Assembly: GCA_964019695.1 (NCBI GenBank)
Contig: OZ026525.1
Span: 90,243,779-90,307,778, forward strand
Source of the DNA: Loripinus fragilis
Taxonomy: Eukaryota; Mollusca; Bivalvia; Lucinida; Lucinidae
Length of the DNA stretch: 64,000 bases
Reading direction: 5' to 3'
Made by a program: the position numbers and the translations under genes. This document shows positions 20,585-33,090 of this stretch, one piece after another. How positions within the stretch are numbered: the stretch's first letter is position 1; every line of letters starts with the position of its first letter. The notes under the pieces were generated by a model. That model did not search any database. It was not told the DNA's origin and saw only the letters and a list, made by a program, of their open reading frames with translations.

Positions 20585-21700
20585 AACTGTTTTTTTTTAA
20601 TTTTTGGATTTTTATTCCATAAGAAATCGTACAGAGTTTTATTTATAGTTTCATATATTTCGACATCTGGATTTGGTAGAGATGTAAAAAGAAGATTAAA
20701 TATTGGTATAACAAGAGTTTTAATTACAGGTGATAAACTTCGTTTATTCCACTGTTTTAGTATCTTTTCCATTTGTGTTACTTTTGGTATATAATCATTT
20801 TCTATCATCTTATCTAAATCTGTATTGAAAAGAATCCCTAGTAAATTAAATTGGTTACTACCCCATGAAAAGTTCCACTTTGTTTTTATTGACCTGGTAC
20901 TAAATTTTTCTGAACCAATCCACACCAGTTGTGTCTTATCGAAGTTTATATTTAACCCTGATATTTTTGAAAACCTTGAGAGCTCTTCAAGAGTCTGATT
21001 GAGAGATCTTTCTGTGCCATCTAGCGTTGCTGAAGTGTCATCTGAGTACTGTGATATTGTTAATTCAATATTATTGATATTTATGCCTTTTATTGTTTTG
21101 TTTTTCCTTATCTTTGTTGCAAGGAATTCAGCACAAATCAAAAAAGGTATGGAGAGAGGGGGTCGCCTTGACGACATCCACGCTCTATGTTAAAAAAGAA
21201 GACATATGTCCAGATACAGATACTGCTAAGGATATATTTTTATAGCATACTTTTACCCATTTTCCGATCGAGTCCCCAAAATTTAGATGTTCAAGTGCTG
21301 TGTGTAAGAAATTCCATGATAGAGAGTCAAACGCTTTTTCAAAATCCATCAGCAGAAATAGTCCTGGAGTATTCTTTTCATCTGTAAATTTCATCATGTC
21401 ATATATTATTCGTATATTTTCCACAATGGATCTACCCTTTATAAAACCTGTTTGATCTTTATTTAATTCTATTGGCAATAGTACCTGATGCAAGTTTGTA
21501 TACAGTATCAAGGAGAGTTAACGGTCTCCAGTTTTTTTAAAAAAATCTTTGGTTTATTGTCTTTAGGGATGTAAGTAATAATGCCTTGTTTTTGAGTTAT
21601 GTATAGTTCTCCAATTGTGTAGCCATGATTCAAGGATCTCAGCACAAAAACTTCTAGCTGTTTCCATAAAAAACTTTTAAAAATCAGCAGAAAATCCACT
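20581..21700 (-). pseudogene. LINE reverse transcriptase domain, frameshifted
   Basis: Three open pieces cover the domain. 21508-21699 holds the start with GIITYIPKDNKPK. 21185-21511 has DQTGFIKGRSIVENI and the motif A aspartate in FLLMDFEKAFD. 20581-21177 has QYSDDTSATLDGTERSL, the active-site box, and GLNINFDKTQLVWIGS. Between pieces 2 and 3 the conserved RGCRQGDPLSPYLF is readable in another frame near 21130-21180, so one frameshift splits it. The active-site box is YSDD where LINEs normally have F/YADD, a substitution of the second residue. The stops and shifts make it inactive. Confidence 0.87.
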
Positions 21701-21784
21701 TAAACCAGGGCTTTTACCATTTTTCATATTTTTAAGAGTACATGAAATTTCCTTTAGGGTTAAGAGTCCTTCTAATCTATTAGC

Positions 21785-22321
21785 TTAGTCATCAGTGATA
21801 GTTTTCATAGTTTGCCCTACATATTCATTCAGATTGATATCCTCCAACTCTGAGTCCCTACTGGAGTACAAGTTTTTATAGAATTGCTCAGTTTCTTTTA
21901 ATACTGCATTTTGCTCAATTAGGACAGTTCCTTCATCTTTCTGCAAGCTCTGCATTGTTTTTGAAATATAATTATGTTTTTCAAGCCCACAAAAGTATTT
22001 AGTTGGTCTTTCACCTTTATCTATATACTCTGCTCTTGATCTTATCAGGTTACCTTTTAATTTTTCTTGTCTTATGTCATGTAGTTCTGTTTTTAATACG
22101 TCCAGTTCTCCAAAATTGTTTTCATTTAAATTGATTTCCAAATATGTGATTTTATTAATAAGATCTTTTTCTAAATTATTTCGTTGTTTATTTTTAAAAC
22201 TTGCATAAGAAATTGACTGTCCTCTTAATTCCATTAGCAAAACATCTAAAAACAATTGATCATTTATATTAAACTGTATTTCTGTGTTAGGAATATTATC
22301 TATTTCATAAATATTATACAC
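21785..22321 (-). pseudogene. LINE ORF2 region between endonuclease and RT
   Basis: A 178-codon segment rich in Asn, Glu and Lys contains RSRAEYIDKGERPTKYFCGLEK, the 'ra.w...Geк.tkyF..lek' linker block seen before the RT in many L1/Tx1-like elements. It then runs into a LINE-like FYKNLYSS motif. Confidence 0.78.
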
Positions 22322-23436
22322 TGGTAGGGCATTTTTTTAACATCCAAAATTTTGTTGTTCATAGTCTTTAAATATTCAAGATCAGTTAGCAGAGAGTTAT
22401 TATGTTTTCAGTAGGACTTTCCATGAGAAATGTTAGTAAAGTTTAATTCTAATGTTACAAATGAGTGGTCTGACCTATAGCTTGCTCCTATTTTACTATC
22501 TTTAATATATTGAGACATAAACCGGTTTAAGCCCTCCAGTTAAATATTTTACTGACCGTTCCAAGGCGGTACTTCTTTTGTGGATCTTTTATGTTTTTGT
22601 TCTGTCTTGTGTTTGCTATGTCTTTGTGCGCGTCTGTTTATATGTGCTTTGTGGTCACCTGCTGGGAAAGGGCTGACCTCTTGGCTCTCGTTTGTGGTGT
22701 CTACTGTGAGTTTGTCACTTTCCCATTGGTATCCTGGGTCAGGTGTGGTACTTGATTGTATCGCTTCCTGATCTTTGCACCCTTACATACTCTCAGATGT
22801 GAGAAAAAAGTCTAATCTAGCCTGCTTAAGCGGGTTTCTTCTCCTCCATGTATAACGTTTAAGTTGTGGATTACTTTCACGAAAGGGGTCAATAATGTCA
22901 TTAGTTTCCATGTAATCTAAAAGTAACTCTCTGGATTTGGGGTTATTTATATTTTTGTAATTTGAACAATCAATGTATGGATCTAGTACGAGGTAAAAGT
23001 CTCCACATATGATATAATCACTATTTCCTATCTCTTTGAGATGCTTAATTATTTTTTGAAAAGGCTAGGGCTATCAGAGTTTGGACCATATATGTTGATT
23101 AAAGTGAATCTTTGTTGCTGAGCTGTTACACCAATCACAAGAAAGTTTCCTTCATTGTCTTTTATCTGCTTATTAATTTTATATTCTATCTTTTTTTCCA
23201 AATAATATTACAACTCCTCTTGCATTTGATCTATACTTGTTAAAAAGGCACTCTCCTTTCCATAAATCCAATATTGATCTTTCCTCAGTATCAGTAAAAT
23301 GTGTCTCTTGAAGACAATAAATGTCACAGTCAGTATTTCTTAATAAATCAAAAATATCTGTTCTTTTACTTATACCCCCAATACCTTGTGCATTGTATGA
23401 CAGTATTTTCAACTCAGCCATTTTCATATTGCTCAC
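22322..23436 (-). pseudogene. LINE endonuclease domain, interrupted by a PLE tail
   Basis: The N-terminal piece (23179-23436, 85 codons from an ATG) reads ELKILSYNAQGIGG near its start and CLQETHFTD at about residue 40, the Mg-binding Glu of AP-type endonucleases. Downstream, TWRRRNPLKQARLDFFLTS and, beyond the insertion, IGASYRSDHSFVTLELNF give the R-x-D and S-D-H catalytic motifs. The insertion at 22519-22784 falls between LTSES and MSQYI. Removing it leaves one continuous frame across the junction, so it postdates this LINE copy. Confidence 0.85.
22519..22784 (+). mobile_element. 5'-truncated PLE tail with 5-bp TSD
   Basis: The segment from AACCGGTTTAAGCCCTCCAG to ATCTTTGCACCCTT matches the 3' tail of the PLE at 14208-14455 and of 47455-47722. 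ACATA flanks it on both sides (22514-22518 and 22785-22789). The frame at 22580-22771 is within this non-coding tail and is not a gene. Confidence 0.88.
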
Positions 23437-23636
23437 AGATTAATTTATTATTTATGTTCCATTTAAGTTTTAACAGGACAGCCTCAGTGAACAAGGTAAA
23501 AGATAAGTACCATATACAAAAAAAAAAAAAAAAAAAACATCCTCAAACATCAGCAAACAAATAGATAAGTAATCTTGGATTTTTGATTGTGAATTAATTA
23601 CTGATAGATTCATTGATTAATAGATGGGTAGAAAAG

Positions 23637-23963
23637 CAGGGGTGTGGAATTTGCAAAATTCTTTACTGGCACGGGGGCAAGTAAATGGCCATAATATACT
23701 TGTCCAAAAACAAAATTTTACTTGTCCCAAAGAAGATTCAGATCAGCTAGCTTCTGAAGAGTCTGAAGGAGCCAGCTGATCAGGATCCACACTGGTCTCC
23801 ATAAAGCATGGCATTGTACATTCATAAAATAATTAATTAAAAAAGAAATACAGAATTGTATTGACTCTATTTATACATGTACTAGCATATAGCAATTTTT
23901 AACTTGTCCTGAATGAAATGGGACCAGGTCAGCCATGTCGGGCATGGTATTTCCACACCCCTG
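23637..23963. mobile_element. hAT-like MITE, 327 bp
   Basis: The termini CAGGGGTGTGGAATTTGCA and the inverse of GGTATTTCCACACCCCTG are inverted repeats of about 18 bp. CAGGGGTG is a typical hAT end. Flanks TAGAAAAG and ATAGAAAA match 7 of 8 bases with a one-base offset, compatible with an 8-bp hAT target duplication. There is no transposase frame. Confidence 0.75.
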
Positions 23964-24110
23964 ATAGAAAAAGACGAACTTTGACAGAAGCCATTGTTGT
24001 AATACGTTAAATACCCCCCAACTTAATATAGAATGGACTTGCCCAAATGCCAAGAGTGGAAATTCTATCTATAAGATTCTTAACTTGCTATAGTGGCGAT
24101 AAATTTGGTA

Positions 24111-24175
24111 CAAACAGTGTTGATCCAGATCAGGCCCAAAAAAGCGTCAAACTGATCTGGATTCAAACTATTTGA
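24111..24175. repeat. Hairpin family H1, copy 3
   Basis: Arms TTGATCCAGATCAGGCCC and AACTGATCTGGATTCAAAC. The following 24176-24674 is a mosaic of short CTGGGTT/CCTGGG words and an A/T homopolymer junction at 24466-24486, without a gene. Confidence 0.7.
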
Positions 24176-24674
24176 GTGAGAAACGTTGACGCGCTGAGTG
24201 AAGGCATGTGTGTTTTATAGTGTTAATCTTTGGTGGCTCCCATGTGGAGCTTATCAAGGGATTTTAGCTGGCTAGCCCGAACCTCGCCTAATACGCATGG
24301 ACCAGGACATATGTTTTGTGTTAGTGCGTGTATGTGTTTGACTTGCCTACTAGCGATCTTTAGAATTGGTTTACGGAGACCAATTACATTTCTCAGACTG
24401 GACCTAAATTACATCGTTGTCTTCAATTACACCAGCAGCAAGCTGGACCCAGGTCTGCTAAGCTTTTTTTTTTTTTGAAAAAAAAACGACACCTTCCTCG
24501 AACCTGGGCCTGCTTCCTGGGTTAAATCTGGAAGTAAGAAGCGTCAGTTACGTTGCGATGTACCAGTCCTAATTAAGTAGCCTGATTCCTGGGTTGAACA
24601 AGTACAGTACTAAGTAGCCTTGTTCCCTGGATATACAGTACCAGCTTCCTGGGATGTACATGTATCAGTACCCT

Positions 24675-24978
24675 GTGCAGATCCAGAGGGAAAGGGGGTC
24701 GAGACCCTCCCTGGAAAATCACAAGTAATATGTGTTTCCATAGAAATTAGCAATTGGACTCCTCCCCCCTCTGAAAAGTTAGACCCCCCCCCACCCCCAG
24801 GAAAATGTTGGACCAACTCTGGATTCTTGGAAAAGTATGTTTTCTCTGTAATAAAACCATTGGACCCCCTCTGTAAGCTGTAAAACAAGTAGAGGACTAA
24901 AAAAAAGCGGTCCAGACTGTTTTCAGGCCGCCAGGCCTGGACCCCCTCCCCCTGAAATTTATTCCTGGATCCGCGCAT
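24675..24978. mobile_element. GC-rich foldback element, copy 1
   Basis: It opens GTGCAGATCCAGAGGG and closes CCTGGATCCGCGCATG, inverted termini around GCGGATCCAG. The body alternates GGACCCCC and CCCCCTC blocks. A second copy lies at 49227-49519 and a fragment near 30365-30410. Long open frames on both strands (24610-24978 minus, 24620-24883 plus) come from this composition and are not genes. Confidence 0.72.
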
Positions 24979-26389
24979 GAGTACTAAGATTGATCAATTC
25001 TCTATCAAGACTTTGAATTTACATTTGCAACGTCTGCCTCATACCAGTTTCATAAAAGTGTTCCCAAACGACTGATTTCTCCGTATCTACCATCTGATAT
25101 TGCCCATATCAAACTGAAATACACCGACGGAAATCTCCCGTATGCCACGTGCCACCAAGCAACCAAATAAAATGATAATGGTGGGTAACTGGAAGGCGAC
25201 AATCAAAGTATAACTCATCGCTTAAAGCTTGCATTTAAATTCAAAGTATTCAATGAATAAAATACAGAAACAACTTACTTGCCAAATGTCGCGTGCATCA
25301 GTAAACAACTGTTTTCGCCATATCCGACCGTTTTGCTACCGAATTATCAACATCGGATGTACACTGTGGTGTTGGTTTTTCTGTAATTAAAGGGAAGAAA
25401 ATTGAAATGTTGTTTCAAAGGCCCATTTAAGAAGGAAAGGCAGATAACTAGATAGTCGGAAAATTATCCAGCATGCAAGGAGTTAATTGACTCGTTGTTC
25501 TAATAGAAAGGCTTCAATTTATTGCCAATTATATAATGTGAAAATTGGCGACGCTTGGCGGAGTCTATTCGGTGTAAAAACTGCAAGAAGATGATCTAAA
25601 GAAGAGCCGACTTGCCAGTATCTACTACTCATTAGCTCATTTAAACTATGTACTTCGACGTCTGATCAGGGTCTCCACGGTTTCTTATAAAAGGTTCTAT
25701 AAAAATCTGAACAAAAAATATAAATACCACCATACAACCCTTGGTTCAAAAATGGACTGGTCCAACTTATAAGAGTGGGAAATTACATACAGTTTAAATG
25801 GGTAATATTTATATTTCTTATATTATAAATTATGAAAATACGGCATTAATTTTGTAATATAAATAATAATAATTAGGCTGGCACCATTATTTCCAAGTAT
25901 GTTATATCACAACCAGAATCTTGAAATTATTTTGACTTTTAAGAAACCAAATATTGCAGACCTAAATGAAACCCCACAGAACTCAGTCACCTGATTCGGG
26001 TCTTCAGTATAATTATCCTTATCAAATAAATTTACCAATAAACCAACACGCCGTATTGGACCCCATGCTGTGTGGTTGCGTGAGGTGATTGGTGACATCC
26101 AAACAAAATGGACCCAGATCAGGCACGACAACGGGATTTTTATTGGATCCAAACAGATGGTATATCGTATATCTAAAAAAAAGTAAAAATTTTAAAAAAA
26201 GATTGAAAGAAAAAAAAGACGCTTATAAAATAATGTCAATGCTGCGTGTGCATGCATATGCAGGCAAATGCTCTCATATAGTAGTAACATATTTTCGCAT
26301 AAGAGATTAATTGATTTGGATCTACGCGGTTTTCACTAGAGTGTACTGTTCCAGTTTTGCATTGATATTCTGGCTGCTCCAACATGAAC
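24979..26389. other. No gene; hairpin family H1 copy 4 at 26101-26156
   Basis: The only structure recognised is the H1 hairpin (GGACCCAGATCAGGC..GGATCCAAACAG). The frames at 25907-26152 and 26089-26310 overlap it on opposite strands and carry no domain. Confidence 0.5.
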
Positions 26390-26870
26390 TTTTATCATGG
26401 GCATTTGCGCATGTGCGATAAGCACCAACATATATCTACAAATATTATCTATGTAGACCTGTAGACGTTGGATCTTTATTCCCTTTACAACTAAATTCGA
26501 TATTCCACACTTCTTTCTCTGAAGATCTATATTGTCATAGAAATAGAGCAGACTCTGATGTAATGGCACCCATGTTTTCACTGTCAAAGTATCCCATTGA
26601 ATATCTCACTTTGGATACGTAAACATGTGCGTTAATGAGTGGCATTTGCGCATGTGCGATTAGTACCAGCTTATAGATCAATGGAATTGTCCATAAAGTG
26701 TGAAGGACGGCCCATTTTATATATAGAGGGATTTCATAAAAAATATTACATTCCTTCTCTGGAGACCGAGTTTGTCCTAGAATACAGTATAGACCCTAGT
26801 GAAAAGTCGTTTGGGAAGTATTTTCTCTGGGTCTTCACTGTTTGTCAAAGTCCCCGTTTGCTTCAAATTG
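26390..26870. repeat. Diverged tandem duplication, about 245 bp
   Basis: GGCATTTGCGCATGTGCGAT occurs at 26399 and 26641. Each is followed in the same order by a TATAGATC/TATATCTA word, CTTCTCTGGAGA-like text, and TCACTGTTTGTCAAAGT. Coding is not supported in either copy. Confidence 0.65.
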
Positions 26871-27222
26871 ATCTGAACAAAATCTTAACATTTTTGTTTC
26901 GCAACTATATAGGAGTCTAAAACGACTGTATCATTTTGACACACCAGCGCATGAAAAAGCTGCCACAACGATCATTCCTCGTCCGTTTGGACGTACTGTA
27001 ACCCTTTGTTCATTTGATCAGTGTCTCCACTGTGATTTGGACAGTTTTAAACAGTTTTGATTAGCACTCCCATTTGTGGACAGCGGGAATGATCAGTTTA
27101 CTTGTACGCGTCGCGAGAAAACCTGACTTTGTTACCTCCGAACAGTTAAGGTGCAGGACAGAATACGCATCTGCGCAGTCTGATCATCGCCTTTAGTTTT
27201 CGCTATAACAGCACAATATATT

Positions 27223-27312
27223 CTTAAAAGGGTATCCTTTGGAAGCAAAGACTGCATCAAAGAACTGAAACTAGAGTGTTCATATTTCCTGGGCCAGACT
27301 AGCTAGTTTCTG
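27223..27312. repeat. Dispersed 90-bp repeat, copy 2 (inverse of 5388-5477)
   Basis: CTTAAAAGGGTATCC to CTAGCTAGTTTCTG is the reverse complement of copy 1 with only about three changes, far better conserved than the surroundings. Confidence 0.85.
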
Positions 27313-29528
27313 CCATTTAGGCGTCATCAGTGACCCTCTAATAGTTTCAAAGTTCCACAATGAAACCCTTGATCCCAAAAGGACAGGAAAATAATATCTA
27401 CACCTGACCAGAGTCCAAAGAACGCGGCGTTTAGTCAGGGTACTCACTGTTCGCGCACACTATTGAATAAATTAAATATCCCGAGCGATGATCAGACTGC
27501 ACAAGTTGTGTATACTTATCTACGCGTCAGCATGCAAGAAAGCGATTTTTTTTCTTGCGACGTTAAACAAATTTATTATAAATAGTCGGCCCTGATCTAG
27601 GTCTACGCTGTTTGCAATACAAGCAGTAACTCCACATGGTCTGGTTCGAATTGCCTATCGTTGATTTATTATTATTTTAATTTAATCAGGGTCTTTACTG
27701 TTCGCTCTCAGATGTTTCCTCTAAAAGTTCAATAAAATTTAAAAACTGACACCAACAGCTGTAAAATTTAAAATGAACCCCTCCGATTGATTTATTTTTA
27801 AATATTTATACAATATTTCAAGAGGGTGACATATTTAGCTATTGATAAATGGGGGACGTTCATTCTGCTTAAATCTTACTGATCAGGGAGGGTGAAAATA
27901 CAGCAGATCTCTCTACATACTTTATCAGCACCTAACATAGGTCAAGCGATGATCAGACTGTGTCTGTGTACTTGTAAGGTAGACTAATCAACGCGTTTTC
28001 TTTATTTGTTATGAAATGTATTAAAATTATAAATTATACTAAAATGCTTGTTTCATTTGATGCAAATTTGATGTACACTCTGATCAATGTTCGATGCACA
28101 CGCACAGAAAATTTTGGCAGACTATTCTAATAGTAATGCTACAAATTTTCGATAATCTGTTTCACTATAAAACATTGTAACAGTCCAGTGGATTAAACGC
28201 CTTAAGCTATGCATGGTTACTATGGTGACTCTGCCACTTGCTAAGGGATTAAAAATACAAGTAGTGTCCTGGCAGAATGAGATACGAACACTCGATGTCC
28301 TCAATTGTTCGACATAAGAAGAAGAAGAAGGAGAATTGTGCGTCATTACCGCGGGCTTTAAATTGAGACCTCTAAACATCACTAAAGTGAACGTGTTGAA
28401 ATATTCTTATTATAACGTTGCTACTACATTATGACCTTACAATACGTTAGACGCCCGTACAAAGCCTTCAAAAGGTGGTCTCAGACAGGTATACGGTTCT
28501 CGCAAAGCTGATAACAGTTATTTTTTGCTAGAAGCAGGATGCACAACTGCGCATAGATCATAAGATGGTTTACTGTATAATGGAGTAGAATAACACTTTT
28601 TCGTATAATTCGCTGACCATTAAAATGCGTCATTCCACAATTCCGCATTTCTTCCGCACATAATTCGCTAAACGTCATATTTTTCGCCACAATTCGTTAA
28701 TCACTAGGCAATAGTGACCAACTTTATTTTATAGGTATAAGAATGTCTGGTAAAGACCATCCCTCCCCTCTGTAAAATAAATTAAATACTTATAAAAAAA
28801 ATCTAAGACTCTTTACCCAGAGTCCCTCCTCCCCACTCACCTTGACGAAGCTTTCTGGTTCTGCGCATTTAACTTCTTTGGAAAGTGCTTGAGACTAATT
28901 TCCCAAGTTAAGGTCCAGACGAATGTTTTTTTTTTCTTTTTTGAGAAACACTGACAATCTGACAATTATAAGCTATGTAATGTCTGCACTGTTGGATTAG
29001 TAACAACTCAAAATATAAAGATCAATTATTTAAATCTTACCTGGGACCGTTCCAAATATACACGGACAATTGACTATTCAAATTTGATTATTAAGAAAGA
29101 AATATAAAACGCATGCTTCAAAAGAAATATGTTCTCCATAGATATATAACAATAAAGCTTTTGTTCCATACAAAGACAGGGATAGGTTTCAAAATACCTC
29201 TTCCTTTGTAAATTAAACCCACGTCATGTAAAATGGTATGTAGCTTCTTTAGAACAATATTGTCAGAACCCAAGATACTGTATTGAACTGATATTACAAT
29301 TGGTGAATCTGACATGAAATATGTTAATGAACCACACTATATACAATGTACATACATATTCCTGCGAGGTAGGTGTGTGAAAATACCCATCATACCACAA
29401 CAGTTACTCCATTTCTTGTGCCTCGTCTCATATATTTTTAAAAAACCTTAGCACGGTATCGTTTCATGATGTCCAAGTCTACGATATAATCTATGTTATT
29501 ATACCTCACATGAATTTCCCAGATTTTT
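27313..29528. other. 2.2 kb with no gene recognised
   Basis: The only simple sequence is GAAGAAGAAGAAGG at 28319. Frames of 65-86 codons on the minus strand (28122-28382, 28481-28690, 29118-29315) have no domain I recognise and no support beyond length. Confidence 0.5.
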
Positions 29529-29598
29529 AGACTATCACCCGCTGCTATAGCGACGACGAATACTATCACTCGTTTGCCATAGCAGCTGGCGATAGTCT
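29529..29598. repeat. Inverted repeat, 24-bp arms
   Basis: AGACTATCACCCGCTGCTATAGC (from 29529) faces GCCATAGCAGCTGGCGATAGTCT (to 29598) with about three mismatches. A 78-codon minus frame (29438-29674) runs through both arms, so that frame is likely incidental. Confidence 0.7.
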
Positions 29599-31619
29599 TA
29601 AATATCAGTATAGTCACAAGATGTGCAACGCCAATGCGCGTACGGTCGTCCACGTCAGTACGGTTCGTCCACATCAGGAGACGTTCAAAAGCAATGGCGG
29701 ACTGGAGTCATGATTTGGCGGTTTTTAACTCCCAATAACTTTGTTGTCTATGGACAGCAACTTATAGTGTGGGCGCTCGTTTTCTTAGTTAGGACAAGAG
29801 GAACACGTTCAGAACAAATTTGAGTGGGTTTGGCGAAAAATTCTACATGTATTTTGCAACAAAACCACATCTTGCACAGTATCTCCTTTAAAAATGACGC
29901 TACTCGGTACTGATTTTGGCGTCATCAGCTTTAATGACGTAATTTGTAAAACAGAACGTCGTTGATCATAGTAGGGGATCCAGAGAATTAAAACAAATGG
30001 ATTAAAAGTGGCCAGAAAGTAGTAAAAGTTTAGACGATATCCTGGTTTATTATGATGTTTTAGAAGTGTGAAAACGGATACTGCACAAATTTTAAGTCTT
30101 TCAAAAGGTGTTTAATCATAGGGTAACCATAGCTACCCTCACGCAGGCTTCACAGAAGACTATTCATTGCATTGCTTAAAAGAAAAGCACGTTTGACAAC
30201 ATAATGCACATTTTTAAACTATCTGCATATTTCCTTAAAAGCACATAATTCAGTGCAGCAAACTGCTATAAAGATTAAGATAATTAACGCATATGATAAC
30301 TGTTATATACGTTACTTACTTTCAAACATACTATACAATGATTATTTGACGTCAGAGAAGGTTGTTCGAGCGGACCCCCTGAACCTCTTCTGGATCCGCC
30401 ACTGCAGACTCATCAGTGCACTCACTTTTGGTACTGTAGCCAAGGCTCAGGTGAACCTGTGCAATGTGCAGGCTCGCTAGAGCCTTACCTGCTAGTATAT
30501 ATGAGACCCTATTCGCCATTTGAATCAGCACGACAATTTGGTACTTATTGTACTTAAGGCATCAGGGGACAGTTTCGAAATTGGAGATGTACGAATTTTA
30601 ATATATTCTAGTGTAGGGGTCTAAAATAGCATATTTTGATTTAAAAAGATGATATATAAGCATATTTCAGCTAAAAAGCCTTCATGGATGTGCAGTTCTA
30701 CAAGTTTGAATGAAATTCGAAACTAAAACTTCCTAACTTACAGCCCTGCTTGTGTTGACGGACATCGTGTCAGCTGCAGTTGACAGTTGTTTCAAGTGAG
30801 CATTTAAATTGTCATGAATTCCGAGTGATTTTGCCAAAAAAGTTAATTGGTAAGTTCAGTTTCCCCTTGTGACTTTGAATAGTGTGTAATATTGATATAT
30901 GAAAGTTAGTGATATGGCTGGTGACATGCAGGTAACTTTCGGTTTCCATATAAGTTGTGTTGGGGTCAGTGTATTTTCTCTATTGAAAAAGTGCTGATGG
31001 GGATATAACAAACACTCCACTGGTACCTAGGTTTGGGCCATCGGGTATTTATTTTTAATTTTCCAGACTTTGATTCTTGTGTGGAGTAAGACAAGGTAGG
31101 AAGTGAGTTGATGTGCTTATTTGTTGAGAAGTTATCGAGTTTTTAAAAAAAAGTATGCGTTAGCGGACCAAAATGTCCTCAAAAGAACCGTCATGTGATG
31201 CCAGATGCAATGTCGACTGACTGAGACTCAGGCTTGGGGTAGGGTAACTACCTATATATGATGTAGTACGGATGTGCGTGCCGAATAGCCCCCTTTCTCA
31301 GCGCTGGCAGGTATACGATAAGCTCCCTTTTCGAAGAAAAGGTTAATGACTGACCCAGTTTTTCATTAATGATATATGAATGTTCTTGTTTTCTGACATC
31401 CCTGTTTGAATATAGATCAACTCATATTTTTGCTCAGATATTCAGCTCAGAAACCAAAATTGCAATATTTATTTGTAAACTTTGTTACAGACAACAAGGA
31501 GGGTATATAAAAATTAAAGAACAGTAGAATAGGTCTTTTTAACGACCAAGTATATAATTGGGGTAGGTATAAAAAAAACCTGGCTCACACACCCATACCA
31601 AATTTACCCCTAATTTACC
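29599..31619. other. 2 kb with no gene; GC-rich foldback fragment at 30365-30410
   Basis: GGACCCCCTGAACC..TTCTGGATCCGCC is a piece of the foldback family of 24675-24978. Next to it GGCTCAGGTGAACCTGTGC resembles family M1 (see 52039). The rest is unassigned. Confidence 0.45.
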
Positions 31620-32095
31620 CCCTGAGGACTCAGGCGAGCCTGTGCAAAAGTCAGAGCCATTCGTTGCTTGCATATATAGCGACAGATTGCCATTTGAGCC
31701 AGCATTTCAAACATTTTTTTTTTCGCAGTGTCAAGTGATTTTACTAGTATATATAAGGCTAAGACAAATGTGCAAACCCATCAGAGCATTCGCTTCTCGC
31801 ATCAACGGTACATAAATCGACATTTGATCAACCGAACGAGATTTGGTTTTTTGACCAAGGCTCTGACGAGCCCGAGCCTGTGCAATTTGTGGTATCTTGC
31901 CAGGGTCATAGTCATTTTACAATGTGAAAACCGTCAAAATCTTGTGTGGTTAAAACGGCGATTTCGGTGTCTTTTAAGCGAGAAGCGATGCTCTTGCGAG
32001 CAGGCTCGCCTGAGCTTTCGTGACGGTACCCAAATAGTATAAGCTGACTCAAATGACAATTTGATTACCAAAAGCGAAGGCTCTGGTAAGACTGC
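31620..32095. repeat. Decayed family M1 fragments
   Basis: ACTCAGGCGAGCCTGTGCA (31628), GGCTCTGACGAGC..GAGCCTGTGCAA (31859) and GCAGGCTCGCCTGAGC (32002) are inner words of MITE family M1, in both orientations. Termini cannot be seen. The 104-codon frame at 31728-32042 lies within them and is not supported. 32096-32744 has nothing recognised apart from repeated ACGTCATAACG words. Confidence 0.45.
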
Positions 32096-32744
32096 ACATT
32101 GGGTCTTTATGTTCTTTCTAGTTTAATTTATATCTTCACTGATTTTAATTTTAACTAAATAAAAAAATGTAACACGCTCCTTGTACCCTCCTTAATGTAA
32201 TTCACGAAAACAACTTATGCTAATTAGAGGATCTTACATGAGTGCTCATGTTTTATTGAATTTATTAAAAGAGTTGAGGAAAAGAGATCAAATGCAAGGC
32301 TTGCCGAGTATTTTATCTCCTTTTCGCAACGAGTTTAATAAATTCAATAATGCAAGTAGTAATGGGGGTCACTCTGGGTACGCAAGAGCACGAATGTTAG
32401 ATTCGATTTATCATATGACATTAAGAATACTTTGAAATCTCATTTCTGACGTAAAAACGTTATAATTTTGTCATTATGTACGCAACGTTGTTATGGACGT
32501 CATAACGTTTCCCGAAAATCGATAAACCACCAGTGGTTTACATATTTTATTGCATGGCGTTATTTCACTCCCAGACGCGACGTCATATGATAATAAATCT
32601 TCAATGGGGTTATCTGTGATTTCGCTAAAACACAAATTAGCCTTACCTTGCAAATTCTTAGGTAAACTTAGCATTCGAACACGCCGTTTAAGGGCTATCA
32701 ATTACCCATGGAATACTACTAGTCATCTTGTCTCTGGTGTATGA

Positions 32745-33090
32745 TTAGTTTTTGACAGCATCTTAATAACCTGATAACCTGGAAAAACGGATACTTTAGA
32801 AATAGAGAAAACCTACAATATTTGAAAACATAAAATTCGATTTTATTGAGTCTGTTCATGAGAACTAATGGAAAGTGCAACAACTCTCAAGCCCTTAGCA
32901 CTGGCTTAAGTGGCATTCTGCTTTCCCTCAGAACCCAATATTCCTGAAGGACCAGAATATGAAAAATATCAACACTATATCAATGCACAGGGAGAAGTTT
33001 TACCAACTCCTCACAGAAACATAACAGCTGTTGTGACCTCTAATAATCTGGAAAAAAACTAATCCTTCAGAAATAAAGGTGGTTCACATT
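32745..33090. repeat. Dispersed repeat D1, copy 1
   Basis: GAAATAGAGAAAACCTA, TTTTATTGAGTCTGTTCATG, GAACTAATGGAAAGTGCAAC and CACTGGCTTAAGTGGCATTC match, in inverse orientation, 55437-55605 inside the locus B array. A second partial word set (AATAATCTGGAAAA, CCTTCAGAAATA) follows at 33044. Confidence 0.7.

Larger units (their letters stand above)
19400..23440 (-). mobile_element. Non-LTR retrotransposon (LINE, L1/Tx1-like), degenerate
   Basis: The minus strand carries, in order from 23436 downward, an apurinic-type endonuclease, a reverse transcriptase and a C-terminal Cys/His knuckle. This is the usual LINE ORF2 architecture and about the usual length (4 kb). Frames are broken repeatedly and the endonuclease is split by a PLE tail (22519-22784). 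No ORF1-like protein or long 5' region was found beyond 23440. The poly-A tract at 23519-23537 lies on the 5' side of the element and so is not its tail. Confidence 0.88.

Noticed and set aside
24610..24978. 122-codon minus ORF rich in Gly and Phe
   Set aside because: Lies wholly in the GC-rich foldback element, open on both strands from composition.
29438..29674. 78-codon minus ORF
   Set aside because: Runs through both arms of an inverted repeat and has no domain.
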